From: JAHDFB01 sp965658745
Lineage (GTDB): Bacteria > Bacteroidota > Bacteroidia > Chitinophagales > Saprospiraceae
Direction: 5' to 3'
NCBI GenBank assembly: GCA_965658745.1
Contig: CBFHTK010000020.1
Span: 1 to 13,255, forward strand
Length of the DNA stretch: 13,255 bases
A program made the position numbers and the translations under genes. The notes under the pieces were generated by a model that was given only the letters and a program-made list of their open reading frames with translations, did no database searches and was not told the DNA's origin. Shown here piece by piece: positions 1 to 5,891 of this stretch. Position 1 is the first letter of the stretch; the number at the start of each line of letters is the position of its first letter.

Positions 1-321
1 ACTAGTTTTGCTGACATTGGCTTTGATGTAGATATCGGACCCCTATTTCAGACACCTGAGGAAGCAGCCAAACAAGCGATGGAAAACGACGTACATATTT
101 TAGGAATCTCCTCGCTAGCTGCAGGTCATAAAACATTAGTACCTGACACTATGAATGCTCTAAAAGCTCTAAAACGAGATGATATTTTATTGGTCGTTGG
201 TGGCGTGATACCGCAAAAGGATTACGACTTCTTATTTGAACATGGAGTGGCAGCTGTTTTTGGCCCTGGAACTCACATTGCTGAAGCAGCAATTGCACTG
301 TTGGACGTGTTAATGCCTTAG
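1..321 (+). CDS. scpA: Methylmalonyl-CoA mutase, C-terminal B12-binding end (partial)
   Basis: The reading frame is open from base 1 and gives 106 residues before TAA; the 5' part lies outside the window. The protein is the end of the adenosylcobalamin-binding domain of methylmalonyl-CoA mutase, which interconverts methylmalonyl-CoA and succinyl-CoA in propionate metabolism. Visible family landmarks are GISSLAAGHKTLVP (the Ser/Leu loop facing the cobalamin nucleotide tail), VVGGVIPQKDYDFLFEHGV and FGPGT, followed by the final helix. These match the C-terminus of the large catalytic subunit of bacterial and mitochondrial enzymes nearly residue for residue. The DxHxxG motif that carries the cobalt-ligating histidine should lie just upstream of the window. 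An ATG at base 79 is internal to the domain and is not the start. The large subunit is well supported; the symbol scpA is by convention, and mutB would be equivalent. Confidence 0.93.
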   Translation, partial: TSFADIGFDVDIGPLFQTPEEAAKQAMENDVHILGISSLAAGHKTLVPDTMNALKALKRDDILLVVGGVIPQKDYDFLFEHGVAAVFGPGTHIAEAAIALLDVLMP

Positions 322-496
322 GAAACAGACAAATTGTATTATCTAATAGTCTTGTTATTGCTTTATTTCCGTTAAACCAAGAATAACCTAGGTCAGGCGC
401 TGAATTGACCGAAATAGCTCAGAATGACAATAATTAATTTAACTTTACCTTAAAAAGCATACCAATAAACTTTTATCAATTTAAATATTTAATATC

Positions 497-1039
497 ATGA
501 AAATTTTGAAAGTGCTATTTGCTTCTCTTCTTTTCATTGGTCTATTTGTCCAGCAAGGAGCTGCGCAAGATTCTGAGGATAGGGATCTAATGAGAATAAA
601 ATTCGAAAGCAGACACCAATTTGGTTATACAGCTGCTACAGCAAACGGCGGCGGTTTTACCTATAGATTTACGAAAGGAATGGACGGTATATCTGTTTCG
701 ATTGCTCCGATTATTGCGTTCAGTACTGAAAACGGAGGCCTTCGTGATGATGGATTTGGAAGAAATCAAATTGGTGTTAATTATAATAGATACTTTTTTC
801 GTCGAAATGCAGTCGACTTTTCTTTGTTAGTTGGTGGAGAAATTCGCACGGGAAATGATTTCAACGATGAGTGGAACAGCTCTTTACAGTTTGGTATCGC
901 TCCTCAGATTGATTTACATCTCGGTGACCAATTAAATTGGGAATTACACCTTGGATTTGGTGCTTATGGTATTGGCGGAGATAGTTTCTCTTTATTACCG
1001 ACAATTGGTACTGCACTATTGTACAACCTTTACTACTAA
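497..1039 (+). CDS. Secreted outer-membrane beta-barrel-like protein, paralogue A
   Basis: This 180-residue protein has a clear signal peptide: a basic start MKILK, a hydrophobic core to about residue 18, and a cleavage region GAAQ near residue 24. The mature part alternates short hydrophobic strands with glycine, aromatic and polar turns, for example GGGFTYRF, ISVSIAPII and LHLGFGAYGIGG. It ends in LLYNLYY, an aromatic C-terminus typical of small outer-membrane barrels. I do not recognise a named family and assign no function. It aligns with the next gene: HQFGY/HQFGF, then a G-x-G-x-x-YR strand, then a strand ending in PI. The two therefore look like a tandem duplication, 9 bp apart and probably cotranscribed. 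I see no Shine-Dalgarno sequence. The nearest -7-like sequence upstream is an imperfect TAACTTTA at 440-447. Secretion is likely; barrel topology is inferred from residue pattern only. Confidence 0.8.
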   Translation: MKILKVLFASLLFIGLFVQQGAAQDSEDRDLMRIKFESRHQFGYTAATANGGGFTYRFTKGMDGISVSIAPIIAFSTENGGLRDDGFGRNQIGVNYNRYFFRRNAVDFSLLVGGEIRTGNDFNDEWNSSLQFGIAPQIDLHLGDQLNWELHLGFGAYGIGGDSFSLLPTIGTALLYNLYY

Positions 1040-1048
1040 ACGACAATC

Positions 1049-1576
1049 ATGAAAAAACAAATAAATAATTACGCAGGTAAATGGCTTCTCCTTTTATGCC
1101 TTATTCTTGTTTCTAGTTCAGTCATGTTTGCACAAAGCAGCAAAAAAAGAAAGAAGAAAAAAACAAAAGAGACTACAGAATATACACATCAATTTGGTTT
1201 CAATGGTGGTACCATGATGGGTGCAGGTCCTAGTTATCGCTATAATTCGGGTGATAATGGTGTTCAACTCACCCTACTTCCTATCTATGCTGCGGATGAA
1301 GCGTTCATTATGGGGTCAGTCGGTTTTTTACGCAAAATACATCGCACGTCATTCGTTGAGTTTTCTGCGATTGGAGCTGTCGGCGGTGCCTATGTAAGTG
1401 AAGGAAGTCTTTTTGCAGTTAGTGCTGGTGTTCAAACAACCTTTAAGTTGGGCAGAAACCTTGATCTTGATCTTAGAAATGGTTTAGGTCTATACTATGT
1501 CGATGCATTTGATGAAGGAGGAGGAATTATTGGTCAGGCCTTTGGTCTTGGCATAATGTACAACTTCACAAGGTAG
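1049..1576 (+). CDS. Secreted outer-membrane beta-barrel-like protein, paralogue B
   Basis: This 175-residue protein has a longer signal peptide: MKKQINNYAGK, then a hydrophobic stretch LLLLCLILVSSSVMF, with probable cleavage at AQ near residue 29. The mature N-terminus is unusually basic (KKRKKKKTKE), then the sequence enters HQFGF and a series of amphipathic strands ending in GIMYNFTR. From HQFGF onward it aligns with the preceding protein: GAGPSYRY matches GGGFTYRF, and VQLTLLPI matches ISVSIAPI. Both probably fold as the same small barrel. The gene starts 9 bp after its neighbour stops, and a strong hairpin terminator lies 22 bp after its stop codon, so the two genes form one transcription unit. 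Function is unknown. The A-rich stretch encoding the lysines (about 1141-1168) is a place where sequencing or replication slippage could occur, but the frame is intact. Confidence 0.8.
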   Translation: MKKQINNYAGKWLLLLCLILVSSSVMFAQSSKKRKKKKTKETTEYTHQFGFNGGTMMGAGPSYRYNSGDNGVQLTLLPIYAADEAFIMGSVGFLRKIHRTSFVEFSAIGAVGGAYVSEGSLFAVSAGVQTTFKLGRNLDLDLRNGLGLYYVDAFDEGGGIIGQAFGLGIMYNFTR

Positions 1577-1598
1577 TAAAGAAAAACACGTCAAATCG

Positions 1599-1634
1599 AA
1601 AGCGCTTTTGTCTACGAGATAAAAGCGCTTTTTT
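1599..1634 (+). terminator. Strong intrinsic terminator after the paralogue pair
   Basis: A perfect 11-bp inverted repeat, AAAGCGCTTTT at 1599-1609 and AAAAGCGCTTT at 1621-1631, extends inward by four more pairs including one G-T, leaving a three-base loop ACG at 1614-1616. The right arm runs into a T tract to 1634. It lies between convergent genes. On the opposite strand the tract after the stem is only TTT before a C, so the hairpin should work best for the plus-strand pair and only weakly for the M16 gene. Confidence 0.88.
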
Positions 1635-1659
1635 ATGTTTAGTCTTTAGATATCCTAAA

Positions 1660-2934
1660 CTATCCAACGATTACCTCTATATAGTCTGAAGGTTTCAAGT
1701 ACAAACGAGCTGTTTCGCGCAATTCTTCTGCTGTAAGTTCAGTAAACTTTTGAATAATCTGATGAATATCATCTAGATCTTGGTTGTTCAGAATTGCTGA
1801 TTTGATCAGCCTTATTGCTTGAAAAGGTCCATCAACAGAATTTAGTAAATTTCCTAGAATATAGTTACGATTCATTTCTAGCTCATCCTCACCTACCAGA
1901 TCTGTACACAGCATATCCATCTCCTTGTAGATTTCCTTAAGTGCCGGTTCAACGTGTACTTTATCTAATTCAGAAGCAATATAAAAATACCCATCAAGCA
2001 TCATGCTGTCTATATCAGAATAGATGTTGTAGGTATAACCTTTTTCCTCCCTGATGTTACGCATTAGTCGAGAGCCAAAGAATCCTCCAAATACATTATT
2101 CAAGAAACTAAGTTCTGCGTAGTGTTCATGTCTTTTTGATCCAAAATGACGTCCCAGTCTAATCGCACTTTGCAGAGAGTTAGGAGCAGGACTTCTCTTT
2201 CTAAGGGATCTTAATGGCGTTTCCTGATATGCTATCTTGTGGTCACCCTTATAGCTGTGCTGTCCAAAGTTCTTATTCAGTTCCGTCAAAACATCTGAAG
2301 AATAGCGGCCGGTAAGAAAAATAGTGCAAACCTGATGTTCGACCATATGTCGGTGGAAGCTAATTAAATCAGTTCGATTCAAACTATTTAGGCTATTCTC
2401 CGTGCTATTATATCCATAGACGTGATCTGCGCCGAATAATTCTTCAGTCAAGTAACGGTAGCTCATCACTTCGTTCTTGGCTGAATCCATTGCCAACCTT
2501 TCAATGCTATTCTTTTTGAATTTGACCAACTCACCTTCTGGAAAAACTGGATCAAAAACCATATCTCGAAACGTCCCTACTAATTCAGAAAAATACTTGC
2601 TGAGACTAAACAATGTGAAAGTCGTAAAATCAAGTGAGCTACGACAATTGTACGAGGCTCCGTAATAGTCAAAAAATGATGACATTTCCGAAGACTTCAT
2701 TTTAGCACTTCCTTCCTTTACTAATGAACCCGTCGCCCTTGCTTGTGTCGCTTTCTCCTCAGCATGACGGCCACCTGTAAATACCACATCTAATTTACAG
2801 AGTTCTTGCGAACCATCATTTATGTAATAAACGGGTATACCATTATCCAGCTCCATAAGATAAAACTGCGGCAAAGGAACATGTTGAATCGAAGATATTT
2901 TCGGCCCATTAATTCGAGTGGAATCGTGCTGCAC
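1660..2934 (-). CDS. M16-family peptidase homologue lacking the zinc site (non-catalytic subunit type)
   Basis: The product resembles insulinase-like M16B proteins of about 420-430 residues, with an N-terminal strand block LDNGIPVYYIN and two M16 half-domains. The inverted zinc motif HxxEH, expected in the first helix before a K-G-[ST] turn, reads RATGS (residues 66-70 from the GTG start), so all three key residues are missing. The C-terminal half keeps the substrate-binding R/Y pair in IREEKGYTY (R295 and Y302). In characterised two-subunit M16 enzymes the zinc and R/Y elements lie on separate proteins; this is the R/Y type. No signal peptide is visible, so a cytoplasmic location is inferred. 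Its flanking genes run on the other strand, so no catalytic partner is adjacent. I chose GTG at 2934 (424 residues) because the resulting N-terminus fits the family and because the upstream TTG at 2955 lies inside a promoter -7 element. Confidence 0.87.
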   Translation of the reverse strand: MQHDSTRINGPKISSIQHVPLPQFYLMELDNGIPVYYINDGSQELCKLDVVFTGGRHAEEKATQARATGSLVKEGSAKMKSSEMSSFFDYYGASYNCRSSLDFTTFTLFSLSKYFSELVGTFRDMVFDPVFPEGELVKFKKNSIERLAMDSAKNEVMSYRYLTEELFGADHVYGYNSTENSLNSLNRTDLISFHRHMVEHQVCTIFLTGRYSSDVLTELNKNFGQHSYKGDHKIAYQETPLRSLRKRSPAPNSLQSAIRLGRHFGSKRHEHYAELSFLNNVFGGFFGSRLMRNIREEKGYTYNIYSDIDSMMLDGYFYIASELDKVHVEPALKEIYKEMDMLCTDLVGEDELEMNRNYILGNLLNSVDGPFQAIRLIKSAILNNQDLDDIHQIIQKFTELTAEELRETARLYLKPSDYIEVIVG

Positions 2935-2952
2935 ACTTTTGAATTTAGCACG

Positions 2953-2984
2953 CAAAAATAGACTATACTAGCTGAACGGACAAA
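2953..2984 (-). promoter_or_regulatory. Bacteroidota-type promoter of the M16 gene
   Basis: Read on the minus strand, TTTG (2984-2981) is followed after 20 bp by TATTTTTG (2960-2953). This matches the Bacteroidota -33/-7 consensus TTTG, about 20 bp, TAnnTTTG. It is the only site in the window where I see both elements at good spacing. Transcription would begin around 2945-2948, leaving about a 10-nt leader before the GTG at 2934 and excluding the TTG at 2955 as a start codon. Confidence 0.6.
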
Positions 2985-3152
2985 AGGGATTACAAAGCAA
3001 GAAATTCTATCACTACAAAGAGCATCAACTAAATTACTAAAGACATTTACTTTTCCCTTCTTTGTCCCTCAACAGGCACGCTATCATATAGTATTTACCA
3101 AGAAATAAATAATTTACCTGCTACTTCGTGAGTTAACCACTGAAGTAAAACT

Positions 3153-3160
3153 TAGTTTTG
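3153..3160 (+). promoter_or_regulatory. Putative -7 promoter element for the cytochrome-like lipoprotein gene
   Basis: TAGTTTTG is an exact match to the Bacteroidota -7 consensus TAnnTTTG and lies 10 bp before the ATG at 3171. No convincing TTTG is present about 20 bp upstream, so only half of the promoter is supported. The short distance implies a very short leader. Confidence 0.4.
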
Positions 3161-3170
3161 TAATAAAAAC

Positions 3171-3491
3171 ATGAAAACTAAACTTATTATAACAGCCATC
3201 TTCTTCACTTCCATCTATATTTCTTGTAGTCCTGAAGAAGAACTTTCTTACACGGCAGATATTGAACCATTATTGACGAGTTGCGCTAGTCCATATTGTC
3301 ACGGAACCGCTAATTACGCTGGAACAATTACAAATTATCAAGACTTCGTGGACATGGTAGACAGAGGTCGAGTGTTACCTGCATTGCGACATGAAGAAGG
3401 ATACTCTGCTATGCCAAAAGCAGGCGACAAATGGCCGTCAGAGGACATTTCATTACTAGAGGACTGGATTTCTCAGGGTATGCCTGAATAA
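3171..3491 (+). CDS. Small lipoprotein with cytochrome c-like CX4CH haem motif
   Basis: This 106-residue protein begins MKTK, followed by a hydrophobic segment and Cys19 in YISC, which fits a lipoprotein signal peptide. After the cysteine comes SPEEE; acidic residues at this position resemble the surface-export signal described for some Bacteroidota lipoproteins. The mature part has the layout of a mono-haem class I cytochrome c. DIEPLLTSC leads into C38-x4-C43-H44 (CASPYCHG), a candidate distal ligand Met81 sits in AMPKAGDKW, and a C-terminal helix reads EDISLLEDWISQG, very like the L-x-x-W-I-x-x-G end of many small cytochromes. The motif has four residues between the cysteines rather than two. 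Such spacing is known in cytochromes c3 but is less common in class I proteins, so covalent haem attachment is inferred, not certain. A DUF547 gene follows 27 bp downstream and may be cotranscribed. The redox partner is unknown. Confidence 0.75.
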   Translation: MKTKLIITAIFFTSIYISCSPEEELSYTADIEPLLTSCASPYCHGTANYAGTITNYQDFVDMVDRGRVLPALRHEEGYSAMPKAGDKWPSEDISLLEDWISQGMPE

Positions 3492-3518
3492 ACTCTAGAA
3501 GCTCCGTATTTTTGATGC

Positions 3519-4199
3519 ATGAATGGAATCACAGAGTTATCTGGTCAATTGCTTTTACAAATCAAAAAACAAGCAGCAACAAACATCGAACAAGATGCCT
3601 TGGCTTCGTATTCCATGTCTCAATTTGTGGAAGAATTGCGTTCAGATAATGCCTTGAAAACATTTTGGATCAATATTTACAATGCATACTATCAGATATT
3701 AGCAGCAGATCATAACGAATCAAAGGGAAGTATTTATAAACGAAAAGAGATCAAAATTGCTGGAGAACTCTTCGCTTTAGATGATGTAGAACATGGTATA
3801 CTCCGCAGATACCGTTGGAAATGGTCAAAAGGCTACATTCCACACCCATTTACACCTGCATTAATACGCAAATTGGCAGCAAAGAAAATCGACTACCGTA
3901 TTCATTTTGCACTCAATTGTGGTGCCGTAAGTTGCCCTCCGATTGCTTTTTATCGAGAAGAGCAAATTGAGCAACAACTGGAAATGGCCACCGCCTCATT
4001 CTTGGAATCTGAAACAAAGATAGAGACAAGTTCAAAAACTGTTTATTCTACTGCACTTTTCAGTTGGTTTGCTGGAGACTTTGGCGGAAAGAAAGGGGCC
4101 CTACAGATTATAGGTCGAGTGCTAAATCATGATCTGAAGGATTTTAAGTTAAAATACACAAAGTATAACTGGGATAAAAAACTAGCTAACTTTTCTTAA
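3519..4199 (+). CDS. DUF547 domain protein
   Basis: This 226-residue protein carries the three hallmarks of DUF547 in order: WINIYNAYY (about residues 50-58), LDDVEHGILR (87-96), and RIHFALNCGAVSCPPI (127-142) with its conserved cysteines. The biochemical role of the family is not established, so none is assigned here. Many family members have a signal peptide, but none is visible here. The in-frame TGA at 3513-3515 rules out a longer N-terminus, so ATG 3519 is the earliest ATG and the protein appears cytoplasmic unless a non-classical route is used. The gene follows the cytochrome-like lipoprotein by 27 bp, suggesting one transcript. A TATTTTTG sequence at 3507-3514 would match a -7 element but lies only 4 bp from the ATG and has no upstream partner. 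Confidence 0.85.
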   Translation: MNGITELSGQLLLQIKKQAATNIEQDALASYSMSQFVEELRSDNALKTFWINIYNAYYQILAADHNESKGSIYKRKEIKIAGELFALDDVEHGILRRYRWKWSKGYIPHPFTPALIRKLAAKKIDYRIHFALNCGAVSCPPIAFYREEQIEQQLEMATASFLESETKIETSSKTVYSTALFSWFAGDFGGKKGALQIIGRVLNHDLKDFKLKYTKYNWDKKLANFS

Positions 4200-4268
4200 G
4201 TAAGCCATTTCACAACAAGACGTTACTAAGTAGGCATTGATAAATAGAATGATTTGGTCCAATCAAGC

Positions 4269-4276
4269 TATTTTTG
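4269..4276 (+). promoter_or_regulatory. Putative -7 promoter element for mnmE
   Basis: TATTTTTG matches TAnnTTTG and lies 14 bp before the mnmE ATG at 4291. The only nearby upstream TTTG (4253-4256) is 12 bp away, which is too close for a standard -33 element. I treat this as a plausible but incomplete promoter. Confidence 0.4.
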
Positions 4277-4290
4277 CGTTCTACATCTAA

Positions 4291-5697
4291 ATGAACCCTA
4301 TGACTCAAGATACCATTGTTGCTCTTTCAACCCCTCCTGGTCAAGGTGCGATAGGTGTAATCAGGCTCTCTGGCCCTGATGCAATTACACTGGTTGACGC
4401 TTTCTTTCATGGTAAGAACCTCACCAAAGTTGATGGGAATACTGTTCACTATGGGAAGATCGTCAATGAACAAGATAAGATCATTGACGAATGTGTTGCC
4501 ACTGTTTTTCGAGCACCGCGTTCCTATACCAAGGAAGATGTGATCGAAATTTCGTGTCATGGATCTCCCTATATTATCGAGCAGATTATTCAATTATGCT
4601 TGAGAAAAGGGGCTCGGATGGCCCAAAGGGGCGAGTACACGCTTCGAGCATTTCTAAATGGTCAACTTGATCTTTCACAAGCAGAAGCAGTAGCAGATTT
4701 AATTGCTTCAGATTCTGAAGGTAGTCATGCTCTTGCTATGCAGCAAATGCGTGGTGGTTTCTCTGAAGAAATTAAACAACTCCGCCAAGAATTAATCGAC
4801 TTTGCTGCATTGATCGAATTAGAATTGGACTTTGGAGAGGAAGATGTCGAATTTGCAGATCGTCAAAAACTCAATCGTCTAGTTGAAAAAATTCAGTCTG
4901 TTCTACAACGTTTATTACAGTCCTTTCACCTGGGAAATGTGATTAAAAATGGTGTGTCAACTGTCATTGCAGGTCGTCCGAATGCAGGGAAATCAACCTT
5001 ACTTAATGCTTTGTTGAATGAAGAGCGAGCGATTGTTAGTGACATCGCAGGAACAACTCGTGATACCATTGAAGAAAGTTTGAACATTCAAGGCATTCAG
5101 TTTCGACTAATTGACACAGCTGGAATACGCCAAGCACAGGATGAAATTGAGCGCATAGGTGTTGAGAAGACGATTGAAAAAATCGCACAATCTCGATTGG
5201 TCATTTATCTCTTTGATGTAACTCAGTCTCGACCAAAAGACTTGTGGGAAGACGTTGATAAATTCCTAGAAAGTAGTGCGGCCTTGACTGCCAAAAGTAA
5301 AAAGCTATTTGTTGCCAATAAGATGGACTTATATCCGCAGCTTGACCCCGCTGAATATCATAAGGAAGGATTAATCGATGCAGACAATCTGATTACTACC
5401 TCTGCTCTTCATAAAATGAACGTAGAATATTTAAAAGAAAAGCTTTATCAAACCGTCATTGACGATAATTCGGCGATGGATGAAACCATCGTTAGTAATA
5501 CACGTCACTATGACGCCTTGCATAAAGCCCACGAAGCACTGGATGCAGTTCTTAATGGACTAGACACTGGAATTACTGGTGATTTCATAGCGATGGATAT
5601 TCGTAGATCACTGCATCATCTTGGAGAGATAACAGGTGAGATATCGACCGATGATCTGCTTGATTCTATTTTCACGAGGTTTTGTATTGGAAAATAA
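4291..5697 (+). CDS. mnmE: tRNA uridine-5-carboxymethylaminomethyl modification GTPase MnmE
   Basis: This 468-residue protein is a full-length MnmE (TrmE). With MnmG, MnmE forms the cytoplasmic complex that installs the carboxymethylaminomethyl group on wobble uridine 34 of certain tRNAs, using a folate-derived carbon, glycine and GTP hydrolysis. The N-terminal folate-binding domain starts DTIVALSTPPGQGAIGVIRLSG. The helical domain contains RAFLNGQLDLSQAEAVADLI. The G domain shows P-loop GRPNAGKS (228-235), switch TTRDT (255-259), DTAG (275-278) and NKMD (343-346). The protein ends in FCIGK, the invariant C-terminal CIGK. A second ATG four codons in (4300) is also possible; either start keeps the domain. 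The gene stands alone here, without mnmG, which is common. No truncation or missing residue is seen. Confidence 0.97.
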   Translation: MNPMTQDTIVALSTPPGQGAIGVIRLSGPDAITLVDAFFHGKNLTKVDGNTVHYGKIVNEQDKIIDECVATVFRAPRSYTKEDVIEISCHGSPYIIEQIIQLCLRKGARMAQRGEYTLRAFLNGQLDLSQAEAVADLIASDSEGSHALAMQQMRGGFSEEIKQLRQELIDFAALIELELDFGEEDVEFADRQKLNRLVEKIQSVLQRLLQSFHLGNVIKNGVSTVIAGRPNAGKSTLLNALLNEERAIVSDIAGTTRDTIEESLNIQGIQFRLIDTAGIRQAQDEIERIGVEKTIEKIAQSRLVIYLFDVTQSRPKDLWEDVDKFLESSAALTAKSKKLFVANKMDLYPQLDPAEYHKEGLIDADNLITTSALHKMNVEYLKEKLYQTVIDDNSAMDETIVSNTRHYDALHKAHEALDAVLNGLDTGITGDFIAMDIRRSLHHLGEITGEISTDDLLDSIFTRFCIGK

Positions 5698-5759
5698 CCA
5701 GCACAAGACAAACAGCAAACTTTCTAAAATATCCCTACTTGAAATATTGGTTTGTTCAA

Positions 5760-5788
5760 TGTACAATACAATTACGCAATATTATACA
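5760..5788. repeat. Imperfect inverted repeat in the mnmE/T9SS-protein spacer
   Basis: TGTACAATA (5760-5768) and TATTATACA (5780-5788) are inverted copies with one mismatch, separated by 11 bases. No T tract follows, so it is a poor intrinsic terminator; it could be a protein-binding site or chance in AT-rich DNA. It sits about 60 bp after the mnmE stop and about 100 bp before the next start. The rest of this 194-bp spacer holds no open reading frame, only a near-consensus TTTG (5820-5823), 22 bp, TAATTTCG (5846-5853), which could be the promoter of the next gene. Confidence 0.3.
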
Positions 5789-5891
5789 TCTTAGCTTATC
5801 TTTAATTTCTAAATTATAATTTGATTTTTGAGTTTCTTGAAAAAGTAATTTCGAAAGCCCAAAAATTAATTTTTGTTGCTCTATTTATCTA

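Noticed and set aside
382..412. GGTCA/TGACC inverted repeat after methylmalonyl-CoA mutase as a terminator
   Set aside because: The arms are only 5 bp with a ten-base loop and no T tract follows. The 175-bp spacer 322-496 otherwise shows no gene.
3139..3156. Imperfect inverted repeat (ACTGAAGT/ACTTAGT) before the lipoprotein gene
   Set aside because: Short, with a bulge and overlapping the -7 motif; not distinguishable from chance in AT-rich sequence.
4327..4593. 88-residue minus-strand reading frame inside mnmE
   Set aside because: It lies wholly within the conserved N-terminal domain of mnmE, has no recognisable features and is explained as an antisense shadow.
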